From contig NZ_JAASQL010000001.1 of the NCBI RefSeq assembly GCF_011762155.1, positions 1,364,001 to 1,428,000 of the forward strand: a DNA stretch of 64,000 bases. Reading direction: 5' to 3'. Below, one piece after another: positions 51,354 to 59,284 of this stretch. The translations under genes were made by a program, and so were the position numbers. The stretch comes from Wenyingzhuangia heitensis. GTDB lineage: Bacteria; Bacteroidota; Bacteroidia; Flavobacteriales; Flavobacteriaceae. The notes under the pieces were generated by a model, which saw only the letters and a program-made list of their open reading frames with translations, had not been told where the DNA came from and ran no database searches. Position 1 is the first letter of the stretch, and each line of letters opens with the position of its first letter.

Positions 51354-52663
51354 TAAATGCTTTTATAGTTGTTTATTTTTATGTTTTTAGATTTTAAATC
51401 GTGCATTAAATTATACAGTCCAAAAAAAGTTCTGTTGATGTATATAAAATGTTTAGAACCACGATTTCCGTTCATGTTTTTTAATTCAGAATCGTTGTTA
51501 AAACGTTCTCCTAGTTCTGCTATTTTTCCGAAAAATAGATCGTCAGAAAAATCAAAAGTATCTACATGAAAAGGTTGGGTAAACAGACTTAATAATTCGT
51601 AAAATAGCTGTGTGAAAAACTTAATTTCTTTAGGGCTATCTTGTGGAATTAAAATTTCTAACTCGTATAATTTTTCTTTAAAAAGAGTTTGATTGTTAAT
51701 TACCTTGGGATCTGCTAACTCAAAATAGGGAATGTAAAAACTGTCTGGAATTTCTTTCATACAACCAAAATCTAAAGCAATTAATTGATTGTCTTTAGAG
51801 ATTAAAAAATTTCCAGGGTGTGGGTCTGCATGCACTTTTTTTAAAACGTGAATTTGATACATGTAAAAATCCCATAAAGCTTGACCTATTTTGGTTCTAA
51901 TCTCTTCACTAGCACTGTTAATATCATACTCCGATAAATGAACACCCTCCATCCAATCCATCGTAATAATTCTATCTGTAGATAGGTCTGAGTAATAGTT
52001 AGGGAACTTTAAATTTGGGATTTTTTTACATGCATTAGAAATAGCTATGCTTTGGGCTACTTCTAAAATATAATTGGTTTCTTCTGTTAATTTGTTTTCT
52101 ACTTCTTTAAAATATTTATCAGAACCTTCTCCTTTAATATTAAACATTCTCATAGCAATGGGTTTTACCAAAGCCAAATCAGAACTAATACTTTGAGCCA
52201 CTCCTGGGTATTGAATTTTTACGGCCAAAGTTTTTCCATCTAAGGTAGCTTTGTGTACTTGCCCAATACTGGCTGCGTTGATAGAATTTAAATCAAACTC
52301 ATCATAAATTTCATTAGGGCTTTTGCCAAAATATTTTCTAAAGGTTTTTAAAACCAAAGCAGATGACAAAGGAGGAACAGAAAACTGAGATAATGAAAAT
52401 TTTTCTACATATGCTTTAGGCAACATACTTTTTTCCATGCTTAGCATTTGAGCAACTTTTAAGGCACTACCTTTTAAATCTTTAAGACTATCATAAATAT
52501 CAGTAGCGTTAGCTTTGTCTAAATTTTCTTTTGCTTTGCTAACATTTCCTACTGTTTTTTCTACATTGTATTTTAGGTAATTTATACCCACCTTGGCACC
52601 TGTACTAATTAATTTAGAGGCTCTTTGTATTTTTCCTGTAGGTATGCTATCAAGTGTTTTCAT
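51353..52663 (-). CDS. ABC1/UbiB (AarF) family protein kinase-like protein
   Basis: 436 residues. The atypical kinase fold of UbiB/COQ8 is shown by the Ala-rich loop NAASIGQVHKA, the VKIQYPG lysine segment, ADPHPGNF (catalytic loop) and LDFGCMKEI (metal-binding DFG). The N-terminal KxGQ motif reads KVAQ, with Ala for Gly. UbiB proteins support ubiquinone or other isoprenoid lipid metabolism; Bacteroidota make menaquinone, so the lipid target here is unknown. Its position between a TetR gene and flavin/light genes points to membrane redox stress. Confidence 0.9.
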   Translation of the reverse strand: MKTLDSIPTGKIQRASKLISTGAKVGINYLKYNVEKTVGNVSKAKENLDKANATDIYDSLKDLKGSALKVAQMLSMEKSMLPKAYVEKFSLSQFSVPPLSSALVLKTFRKYFGKSPNEIYDEFDLNSINAASIGQVHKATLDGKTLAVKIQYPGVAQSISSDLALVKPIAMRMFNIKGEGSDKYFKEVENKLTEETNYILEVAQSIAISNACKKIPNLKFPNYYSDLSTDRIITMDWMEGVHLSEYDINSASEEIRTKIGQALWDFYMYQIHVLKKVHADPHPGNFLISKDNQLIALDFGCMKEIPDSFYIPYFELADPKVINNQTLFKEKLYELEILIPQDSPKEIKFFTQLFYELLSLFTQPFHVDTFDFSDDLFFGKIAELGERFNNDSELKNMNGNRGSKHFIYINRTFFGLYNLMHDLKSKNIKINNYKSI

Positions 52664-52668
52664 ATGGT

Positions 52669-53325
52669 TTAAAATTGAGGTTTGATTTTTTCTTTAAAAA
52701 AGAATTTTCCAAAATCTATAATGTTATTTAAAGGTGTGGTATTGATGAGATCAAAAGATGCGTTTACAGATTTTTCTATAAACAAATCGGTTTTTTCAAA
52801 TCCTGCCGAGGTGTCATCTAACCAAAACTTAAGAGTAAATAAAAACTGAGTCCAAGCTAACTCTTCAATACTTTTTTGCTTAAAAGAATTTAGTTTCTCT
52901 TCTTTTAAATCAATTGTGTCTATATGTAATGCTTTTATAAATTCTGTAAATTTATTTTTTAACGGCATTAATAATTTTATTTTCTTTAAATCGTATTTAG
53001 CTTTGTTTAAAGAAAGGGTTGTATAGCTTCTATTGTTTGTTAGCAATTCAAAAAAAGTAAAATAGAAAACAAGTAATTCGTTTTTTGCATCTAAATCATT
53101 ATAAGAAACTTCAGACATCATCAGTTTAATAGCCTCATCGTAAAACACACTATATATGTCAGCTTCTAACTGGTCAAAAGAACTGTAGTAGTCATAAAAT
53201 TCTTTTTCTTCAATATCTAATTCTTTAGAAAATTTGTAAATAGATTTAGGAGCAGTATCGTGCTCTAAAACGTATTCCATAAATTTTGAAATAATTTCTT
53301 GTTTGTTAATTTTTGTTGCTTGCAT
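52669..53325 (-). CDS. TetR/AcrR-type transcriptional regulator
   Basis: 218 residues. The N-terminal helix-turn-helix (about 8-55) shows SKFMEYVLEHDTAPKSIYKFSKELDIEEKEFYDYYSSFDQLEADI, a slightly divergent TetR pattern. The C-terminal helical domain (about 70-215) has a large hydrophobic ligand cavity type and matches TetR C-terminal domains seen beside ABC1 kinases. It leads the operon and probably regulates it; the direct repeat TAGTCTTAAG/TAGTCTAGAG at 53331-53363 is a possible site. Confidence 0.82.
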   Translation of the reverse strand: MQATKINKQEIISKFMEYVLEHDTAPKSIYKFSKELDIEEKEFYDYYSSFDQLEADIYSVFYDEAIKLMMSEVSYNDLDAKNELLVFYFTFFELLTNNRSYTTLSLNKAKYDLKKIKLLMPLKNKFTEFIKALHIDTIDLKEEKLNSFKQKSIEELAWTQFLFTLKFWLDDTSAGFEKTDLFIEKSVNASFDLINTTPLNNIIDFGKFFFKEKIKPQF

Positions 53326-53609
53326 AATTATAGTCTTAAGATGTACTTAAAATTAGTCTAGAGTAACAACTAAATCAATTTTTTAAGGGTTGTTTTGTAG
53401 AAGTTTTTTCTGTGGTTAATGGTAAGGCTTGTTTCTTTGTATCCCCTTTTTTTACTACGTTTTTAGTATAGTTGTGATGAACAGGAACTATGTTTTTGTT
53501 CTTGTATTGATGTTGTTTTTATAAAAAGGGCTTGTTGGGAAACAGATGTTTCGGATGGGAGTAGGTTTGTGTAAAAAATCGATCAAAAACTAGATAACAA
53601 TTTATTAAC

Positions 53610-53625
53610 AATTAGTTAACTAATT
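53610..53625. promoter_or_regulatory. 16-base palindrome upstream of the small secreted protein gene
   Basis: The sequence is its own reverse complement with no spacer. It sits 28 bases before the -7 box of the gene at 53681, near the -33 to -60 region of that promoter. A regulator binding site is possible; the A/T-rich background makes chance likely enough to be cautious. Confidence 0.35.
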
Positions 53626-53653
53626 CAAGTCTGTGTAAAATTGATAGTCGTTT

Positions 53654-53661
53654 TATATTTG
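53654..53661 (+). promoter_or_regulatory. -7 promoter element for the small secreted protein
   Basis: TATATTTG matches TAnnTTTG, 19 bases before the ATG at 53681. Confidence 0.55.
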
Positions 53662-53680
53662 CACCACATTATTTAACAGA

Positions 53681-53932
53681 ATGCATACAGTTATTAAAAA
53701 TATCACTTTAGGTTTAGCAATGCTATTTACAGTAGTAGTAAGTGCTAATAATCCTGGTTTAGATAATTTAGAAAATGCAAAAGAGGTGTTGCCAGAAGCT
53801 GAAACAACAATAAAAATAATGTTTAAAGTAAATAGTAGAGATGTAGAAGATGTGTTCTTAAAAATTAAAAGAGTTGATAGAATTATAACTCCCAAAAAGA
53901 AACTTTCTAAAGTAAAATATACAATAGCTTAA
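53681..53932 (+). CDS. Small secreted protein of unknown function
   Basis: 83 residues. A signal peptide (about 1-22, ending VVSAN) precedes a 60-residue mature part: an acidic N-terminal half (LENAKEVLPEAETTIK), a central MFKVNSRDVEDVFLKIK segment, and a lysine-rich tail KKKLSKVKYTIA. No cysteine, no membrane helix. I do not recognise the family. It has a promoter and an exclusive terminator, so it is a real single-gene unit. The stop codon is inside the terminator hairpin. Confidence 0.75.
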   Translation: MHTVIKNITLGLAMLFTVVVSANNPGLDNLENAKEVLPEAETTIKIMFKVNSRDVEDVFLKIKRVDRIITPKKKLSKVKYTIA

Positions 53933-53955
53933 TTAAAAATTAAGCTATTTTTTTT
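53923..53955. terminator. Terminator for the small secreted protein (and possibly coaD)
   Basis: An 11-bp perfect stem (AATAGCTTAAT/ATTAAGCTATT) with a 5-base loop, then a T-run. The stop codon of the upstream gene lies in the left arm. Confidence 0.8.
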
Positions 53956-53960
53956 GTCCT

Positions 53961-54422
53961 TTATTTACTTCCTTCAATTACAGCTTTAGGTGCAAATTTA
54001 GATAAATCACCATTGTGTTTTAATATATCTCTAACAATACTAGAACTTATAAAAGCAGTATCTGCACTGGTAAGTAAAAATACAGTATCAATACCTGTTA
54101 GTTTTCTATTGGTAATGGCAATGGCTTTTTCAAATTCAAAATCGGCAGGATTTCTTAATCCTCTAAGAATAAAATCAGCGTTAATTTCTTTACAAAACTC
54201 GGTAGTTAAACCAGTGTAGGTTTCTACGGTTAAATTAGGAACATCTTTAAACGTTTCTTTTATAAAGTTAAGTCTTTGTTCTAAAGAAAATCTGTATTTT
54301 TTAGAATCGTTAATACCTATGGCAATTACCAATTCATCAAACAGATGAATGGCACGAGTAATTACATCTACATGTCCTAGGGTAATAGGGTCAAAAGAAC
54401 CTGGAAAAACAGCTTTTTTCAT
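53961..54422 (-). CDS. coaD: Phosphopantetheine adenylyltransferase
   Basis: Adenylates 4'-phosphopantetheine to dephospho-CoA. 153 residues, the usual length. The nucleotidyltransferase motifs are clear: PGSFDPITLGHVDVI (the T/HxGH motif as TLGH at about 15-18), RGLRNPADFEFE, and SSTA-like ISSSIVRDI near the C-terminus. It follows ddl by 15 bases and probably shares its transcript. Confidence 0.95.
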   Translation of the reverse strand: MKKAVFPGSFDPITLGHVDVITRAIHLFDELVIAIGINDSKKYRFSLEQRLNFIKETFKDVPNLTVETYTGLTTEFCKEINADFILRGLRNPADFEFEKAIAITNRKLTGIDTVFLLTSADTAFISSSIVRDILKHNGDLSKFAPKAVIEGSK

Positions 54423-54437
54423 AATACTTAAAGTTAC

Positions 54438-55415
54438 TTATTTTTTGGTTGCCATTTGTATGGCATTAGACAATAAATTGGGTAACGGAATTCCTGCAGC
54501 TTTTGCTTGTTGTGGCAGTAAACTTTCGGTAGTCATTCCAGGAACGGTATTCATTTCTAAAAAGTAAGGAGTATCTCCTTTAAAAATAAATTCAGAACGA
54601 GAAAAACCACTCATGTTTAATGCTTTATAGGCTTTTAAGGCTTCTGTATGTAAGTTTTTTAACTGAGTGTCTGTAATTCTGGCAGGAGTAATTTCTTGAG
54701 ATTTTCCTTCGTATTTAGCTTCGTAATCAAAAAAGTCATTTTCAGATACAATTTCTGTTGCAGGTAATGGAATAATGTTTCCTTGGTAATTAATAACACC
54801 TATAGAAACTTCAGTTCCATCTAAAAAAGATTCAATCAATATTTCTGTATCTTCTGCAAAAGCTTTTTCAAAAGCCGTTTTAAACTCATTTACAGTATTT
54901 ACTTTAGAAATTCCAAAACTAGAACCAGCATTGTTGGGTTTTACAAAACAAGGCAATCCTAATTCAGTAACAATAAATGCAGTATCAATATCTTGTCCTT
55001 TGTCAAAATAAATAGACTTGGCAGTATTAATACCATGTTTGCGCAACACACTTAAACAATCTCTTTTGTTAAAAGTAAGTGCCATTTGGTAGCTTGGTGC
55101 AGATGTGTGTGGAATGTCTAGCATTTCAAAATAAGCTAATAATTTACCATTCTCTCCAGGAGCTCCATGAATTACATTAAAAACACAATCAAAAGTTACT
55201 TTCTTGTTGTTAATAATTGCAGAAAAATCATTTTTATCAATCCTAATTTCTTGATTGTCTATGGTTAGAATAACCCATTTTTCTTTGGTAATAACTACTT
55301 TGTAAGGGGTATATTGGGTTTTGTCTATGTTGTCATAAACCACGTTTCCACTAATTATAGATATTTTATACTCGCTAGAGTATCCACCCATTATAACTGC
55401 TATATTTTGTTTCAT
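54438..55415 (-). CDS. ddl: D-alanine--D-alanine ligase
   Basis: ATP-dependent synthesis of D-Ala-D-Ala for peptidoglycan. About 325 residues from ATG 55415, MKQNIAVIMGGYSSE. An upstream GTG (55424) gives three extra residues, but it overlaps the AGGTGG sequence that serves as ribosome binding site for the ATG, so the ATG is chosen. ATP-grasp motifs include CFVKPNNAGSSFGISK and the C-terminal FLEMNTVPGMTTESLLPQ (metal-binding Glu/Asn). It is divergent from the PASTA protein gene and leads coaD. Confidence 0.95.
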   Translation of the reverse strand: MKQNIAVIMGGYSSEYKISIISGNVVYDNIDKTQYTPYKVVITKEKWVILTIDNQEIRIDKNDFSAIINNKKVTFDCVFNVIHGAPGENGKLLAYFEMLDIPHTSAPSYQMALTFNKRDCLSVLRKHGINTAKSIYFDKGQDIDTAFIVTELGLPCFVKPNNAGSSFGISKVNTVNEFKTAFEKAFAEDTEILIESFLDGTEVSIGVINYQGNIIPLPATEIVSENDFFDYEAKYEGKSQEITPARITDTQLKNLHTEALKAYKALNMSGFSRSEFIFKGDTPYFLEMNTVPGMTTESLLPQQAKAAGIPLPNLLSNAIQMATKK

Positions 55416-55481
55416 AAATGCCACCTAGTTAGAACGCTAAAAATATTAAATATTAATTCAAAACCATGCATATAGGTTTTA

Positions 55482-55498
55482 TATCTTTGCCAAAAATA
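55482..55498. promoter_or_regulatory. Divergent overlapping -7 elements between ddl and the PASTA gene
   Basis: On plus, TATCTTTG at 55482-55489 lies 16 bases before the PASTA ATG. On minus, TATTTTTG at 55491-55498 could serve ddl, whose ATG is 75 bases downstream. Both match TAnnTTTG; the two are back to back. Confidence 0.5.
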
Positions 55499-55505
55499 GT
55501 TTTCA

Positions 55506-56057
55506 ATGAAATTGTTAAAGTTCTTAAAAAGTAAAACTTTCTTAATCAACTTACTTATATCTTTAATTATAAGTGTTTTGTTAATTGTAGGGGTCGTAAA
55601 ATCTTTACATTCTATTACAAATCAAGATCAAAAAATAGTAGTTCCAGACTTAACGGCTTTAAATTTAGATGAAGTTAAAATAGTTTTAGAAGACTTAAGC
55701 TTAGACTACGCTGTGTTAGAATCGGGTAGTTACAATCCAGAGATTCCCAAAGAAGCAGTATTAGAACAAGAACCACAAGTAGGGGCTATTGTAAAAGAAA
55801 AACGTAAAATATATGTAACCATCAATCCTGATGGATATGCGCAAGCACCCATTCCACCTTTTTATGGTAAAACCAAAAAAGAAATAGTACAATTAATTAT
55901 TAACAGTGGTTTTAATGTAGGAATGTACGAAGAGGTAGATGATATTGGAACTGTAATAAGAGGATTAAAATTTAAAGGTCAGGATTTAGAAGCTGGCGAT
56001 ATGTTGCCAAAAATGTCTACAATAGATGTAGTAATTGGTAATGGACAATTAAGATAA
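55506..56057 (+). CDS. PASTA domain membrane protein
   Basis: 183 residues. An N-terminal transmembrane segment (about 13-33, LINLLISLIISVLLIVGVV) is followed by two PASTA domains (about 45-110 and 115-180; VVPDLTALNLDEVKIVLEDL and PPFYGKTKKEIVQLIINSGFNVG). PASTA domains bind peptidoglycan fragments. No kinase domain is present. It is 2 bases before the pseudouridine synthase gene and next to ddl, so a cell-wall sensing or scaffolding role is likely but inferred. Confidence 0.87.
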   Translation: MKLLKFLKSKTFLINLLISLIISVLLIVGVVKSLHSITNQDQKIVVPDLTALNLDEVKIVLEDLSLDYAVLESGSYNPEIPKEAVLEQEPQVGAIVKEKRKIYVTINPDGYAQAPIPPFYGKTKKEIVQLIINSGFNVGMYEEVDDIGTVIRGLKFKGQDLEAGDMLPKMSTIDVVIGNGQLR

Positions 56058-56059
56058 AT

Positions 56060-57076
56060 ATGGAAGAATTAGGACCAGAGGTAGAAGGGAATTTTGAGCA
56101 TTATAAATTTGTTGCCGAATCAGGACAACAACCTTTAAGAGTAGATAAGTTTTTGATGAATTTTATTATGAATGTAACTCGTAATAAAGTACAACAAGCG
56201 GTAAAAGACGGAAACGTTTTGGTAAATGAAGAAGTGGTAAAAGCAAATCATAAAGTAAAACCAGGAGACGTAGTTAGAGTTGTTTTTGAATTTGCTCCTA
56301 GAGAAACCGAAATTTTACCAGAAGACATTCCTTTAGATATAGTGTATGAAGATGCAGATGTAATTGTGGTAAACAAACCAGCTGGTTTGGTAGTACATCC
56401 TGGGCATGGGAATTACGATGGTACCATGGTAAATGCCTTAATGCATCACTTTAAAAATTTACCAGAAAATGCTGATGGTAGACCAGGGTTGGTTCATAGA
56501 ATAGATAAAGATACAAGTGGTTTATTAGTGGTAGCTAAAACAGAACATGCTTTGTCACATTTGGCAAAACAATTTCACGATAAAACCTCAGAACGTTTGT
56601 ACCATGCATTGGTGTGGGGAAATGTAAATAATGATGAAGGAACTATTGAGGGAAATATTGGTAGAAACTTAAAAAATCGTTTGCAACAAGATGTGTTTCC
56701 TGAAGGAGATCAAGGAAAACCAGCGGTAACACACTATAAGGTAATAGAACGTTTTACCTATGTAACTTTAGTAGAATGTAAGTTAGAAACAGGAAGAACT
56801 CACCAAATTAGAGCACACTTTAAACACATTGGTCATACCTTATTTAACGATGAGCGTTACGGAGGAAATGCAGTATTAAAAGGGACAACTTATACCAAAT
56901 ACAAGCAGTTTGTAGACAATTGTTTTAAGTTGATTCCTAGACAAGCATTACATGCCAAAACTTTAGGTTTTGAACATCCAACTACAGGAGAAATGATGCG
57001 TTTTGATTCTGAAATTCCAGAAGATTTACAACAAGTTTTAGAAAAGTGGAGAGGATATACGTTAACGAGTAATTAG
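56060..57076 (+). CDS. RluA/RluD-family pseudouridine synthase
   Basis: 338 residues. An N-terminal S4 RNA-binding domain (about 20-90, QPLRVDKFLMNFIMNVTRNKVQQAVKDGNVLVNEEVV) precedes the catalytic domain with HRIDKDTSGLLVVAK, where Asp149 is the catalytic residue, and TGRTHQIRAHFKHIGHTLFNDERYGG. RluD type is likely (23S U1911/1915/1917). It is co-transcribed with the PASTA gene. Confidence 0.93.
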   Translation: MEELGPEVEGNFEHYKFVAESGQQPLRVDKFLMNFIMNVTRNKVQQAVKDGNVLVNEEVVKANHKVKPGDVVRVVFEFAPRETEILPEDIPLDIVYEDADVIVVNKPAGLVVHPGHGNYDGTMVNALMHHFKNLPENADGRPGLVHRIDKDTSGLLVVAKTEHALSHLAKQFHDKTSERLYHALVWGNVNNDEGTIEGNIGRNLKNRLQQDVFPEGDQGKPAVTHYKVIERFTYVTLVECKLETGRTHQIRAHFKHIGHTLFNDERYGGNAVLKGTTYTKYKQFVDNCFKLIPRQALHAKTLGFEHPTTGEMMRFDSEIPEDLQQVLEKWRGYTLTSN

Positions 57077-57180
57077 ACGTGCTTAAGAATACCTGAGTAA
57101 AAATAACTAGGTGTTTAGTATTCATATTTTCGAAGTAGAATAGAAAACTATTACTGATAAAATAAAATTAATAGATAAAA

Positions 57181-57939
57181 ATGAAAATAGTAGTTTCCCC
57201 AGCAAAATCATTAGACTTTGAATCTAAAGTTCCAACAAGTAATTATACGCAAGGAGTTTTTTTAGAACAAGCCGAAAAATTAAGTGCTATTTTAAAGAAA
57301 CAAACACCAGCAGATTTATCTGCATTGATGAAAATTTCTGAAAAATTGGGAGACTTAAACTGGCAACGCAATCAAGATTGGGCTTTGCCTTTTTCTTTAG
57401 ACAATGCACGTCAGGCAGTATTTGCTTTTAATGGAGATGTATATACCGGTTTAGATGCTTATACGTTAAAAGCTTCAGAAATAGAAGCGTTGCAAAATAA
57501 ATTAAGAATTTTATCAGGACAATATGGAGTGTTAAAGCCTTTAGATTTAATGCAACCTTATCGTTTAGAAATGGGAACAAAGTTAAAAGTAGCTCATCAT
57601 GCTAATTTGTACCAATTTTGGGGAGATACAGTTACGGAATGTTTAAATGATGAAATGACAGAAAATGAAGTATTTGTCAATTTAGCAAGTAATGAATATT
57701 TTAAAGTAGTAAAACCTAAATTGTTAAAAGTACCAGTAATTACACCTCATTTTAAAGATTATAAAGACGGAAAATTAAAAATAATTTCTTTTCATGCTAA
57801 AAAAGCAAGAGGATTAATGGTTCGTTATATTTTAGATCATCAGGTAGAAACGAAAGAGGATTTAAAAGGTTTTAATTACGAAGGATATGCCTTTGATACA
57901 AATTTATCTACAGAAACAGATTTGGTTTTTACAAGATAA
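57181..57939 (+). CDS. yaaA: Peroxide stress protein YaaA
   Basis: 252 residues, usual length. The family signature VVSPAKSLDFE is at the N-terminus, and FNGDVYTGLDA, LRILSGQYGVLKPLDLMQPYRLEMGTKL and FHAKKARGLMVRYIL are conserved. In E. coli YaaA lowers free iron and limits oxidative DNA damage under peroxide. It has no clear -7 match in the 104 bases upstream and ends at a strong terminator. Confidence 0.94.
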   Translation: MKIVVSPAKSLDFESKVPTSNYTQGVFLEQAEKLSAILKKQTPADLSALMKISEKLGDLNWQRNQDWALPFSLDNARQAVFAFNGDVYTGLDAYTLKASEIEALQNKLRILSGQYGVLKPLDLMQPYRLEMGTKLKVAHHANLYQFWGDTVTECLNDEMTENEVFVNLASNEYFKVVKPKLLKVPVITPHFKDYKDGKLKIISFHAKKARGLMVRYILDHQVETKEDLKGFNYEGYAFDTNLSTETDLVFTR

Positions 57940-57959
57940 AAAAGAATATTTACAGCTAT

Positions 57960-57999
57960 AAAAAAAGTCTCTGGAGTTTAAACTCCAGAGGCTTTTTTT
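57960..57999. terminator. Bidirectional terminator between yaaA and the MFS gene
   Basis: An 11-bp perfect inner stem CTCTGGAGTTT/AAACTCCAGAG, extended by an A-run on the left and T-run on the right, serves both convergent genes; the MFS stop codon (57998) lies at its end. Confidence 0.85.
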
Positions 58000-59218
58000 A
58001 CTTTTTAATATTGGGTAAAAATCCTGTTAGAACACCAATTAAAGGTAGAAATGCACAAATTTGAAAAACATAATAGATACTTGTCATATCTGCTAATTTT
58101 CCTAAAATTGCAGATCCTATTCCTGCAATTCCAAAAGCAAATCCAAAAAAAAGACCTGCTACCATACCTACTTTTCCAGGTAGTAATTCTGTAGCATATA
58201 CTAAAATTGCAGAAAATGCAGAGGCCAATATAACTCCAATAATTACGGTAAGAATCCCTACCCAAAACAAAGATGCATATGGTAGTAGCATTGTAAAGGG
58301 AGCAACCCCCAAAATAGAAATCCAAATTACATATTTTCTTCCAAATTTATCACCTAAAGGACCTCCTAATAATGTTCCTAGAGCAACAGCACCTAAGAAA
58401 ATAAATAAATATATTTGAGCTTCCTGAATTGATAACTGGAATTTTTCAATTAAAAAAAAGGTGTAATAACTAGTCATGCTTGACAAGTAAAAATATTTAG
58501 AGAAAATTAAAACTAATAATATAGCTAATGACAGTCGTACTCTTTTTTTAGATAAATAATGAAATACTGGTTCTTGTATTTTAGATTTATTGTTGCGTTT
58601 TAACTCCAAATGATTTCCATACCATACCGCAATTTTTTTGAGTACTATGATTCCAATAAAAGCAATGAAACAAAACCATATAATGTGTTGTTGACCGTTA
58701 GGAATTACTATCCAAGCTGCTAGTAAAGGTCCAAAGGCTGTTCCAGCATTTCCTCCAAGTTGAAAAATAGACTGTGCCAACCCTTTTTTTCCGCCAGATG
58801 CCAAGTGGGCTATTCTGGATGATTCTGGATGAAATATAGAGGAACCGATTCCTATTAAGCTTACAGAAAATAATAAAGACGTAAAGCTAGATGCTATAGA
58901 AACAAGTAATAAGCCTACAAGTGTAAAACTCATACCTATAATTAAAGAATAAGGCTTTGATTTTTTGTCTGTATACATTCCTATAAAGGGTTGTAAAATA
59001 GAGGCAATTATTTGATAAGTAAGTGTAATTAAGCCAATTTGAGAGAAACTTAGCTGAAATTTATCTTTAAGCATAGGGTATACAGCTGGGATTACAGCCT
59101 GTAATAAATCATTTATAAAATGAGAAAAACTAATGGTAAACAGAATAGCATATACTGTTTTGTTAGCAGTGTTAAAAGGAAGTTCTATGGTGTTAGTTGA
59201 TTGTTTTTGAAGATTCAT
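57998..59218 (-). CDS. MFS transporter, fosmidomycin-resistance (Fsr) type
   Basis: 406 residues with 12 hydrophobic segments. The N-terminal half reads SFSHFINDLLQAVIPAVYP, LITLTYQIIASILQPFIG, and GIGSSIFHPESSRIAHLASGG, which closely resembles the Fsr efflux family. Export of fosmidomycin-like or other small molecules is possible; the natural substrate is not known. It is divergent from the AraC regulator gene with a 66-base shared control region that contains the perfect inverted repeat at 59261-59284. Confidence 0.9.
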   Translation of the reverse strand: MNLQKQSTNTIELPFNTANKTVYAILFTISFSHFINDLLQAVIPAVYPMLKDKFQLSFSQIGLITLTYQIIASILQPFIGMYTDKKSKPYSLIIGMSFTLVGLLLVSIASSFTSLLFSVSLIGIGSSIFHPESSRIAHLASGGKKGLAQSIFQLGGNAGTAFGPLLAAWIVIPNGQQHIIWFCFIAFIGIIVLKKIAVWYGNHLELKRNNKSKIQEPVFHYLSKKRVRLSLAILLVLIFSKYFYLSSMTSYYTFFLIEKFQLSIQEAQIYLFIFLGAVALGTLLGGPLGDKFGRKYVIWISILGVAPFTMLLPYASLFWVGILTVIIGVILASAFSAILVYATELLPGKVGMVAGLFFGFAFGIAGIGSAILGKLADMTSIYYVFQICAFLPLIGVLTGFLPNIKK

Positions 59219-59260
59219 TTTTATTTATTTGATCATAGCAAAGTTGCATATAAATAATGG

Positions 59261-59284
59261 TGTCTAAATTACTATATTTAGACA
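59261..59284. promoter_or_regulatory. Perfect inverted repeat, likely operator of the AraC/MFS pair
   Basis: TGTCTAAAT (59261-59269) and ATTTAGACA (59276-59284) form a 9-bp perfect inverted repeat with a 6-base spacer. The right half abuts the AraC ATG at 59285. The position suggests an autoregulatory site for a dimeric regulator, though the AraC family more often binds direct repeats. Confidence 0.55.

Larger units (their letters stand above)
53326..53680. other. 355-base intergenic region with repeat and palindrome elements
   Basis: No credible gene. It holds two direct copies of TAGTCT at 53331 and 53354 (extended match 8 of 10), 23 bases apart and just upstream of the TetR start; a 16-base perfect palindrome AATTAGTTAACTAATT at 53610-53625; and the -7 box of the small secreted protein at 53654-53661. 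A 14-codon frame beginning near 53480 is not supported. Confidence 0.45.

Noticed and set aside
53480-53530. 14-codon frame in the 355-base gap
   Set aside because: Too short, no promoter or ribosome site, and no recognisable peptide features.
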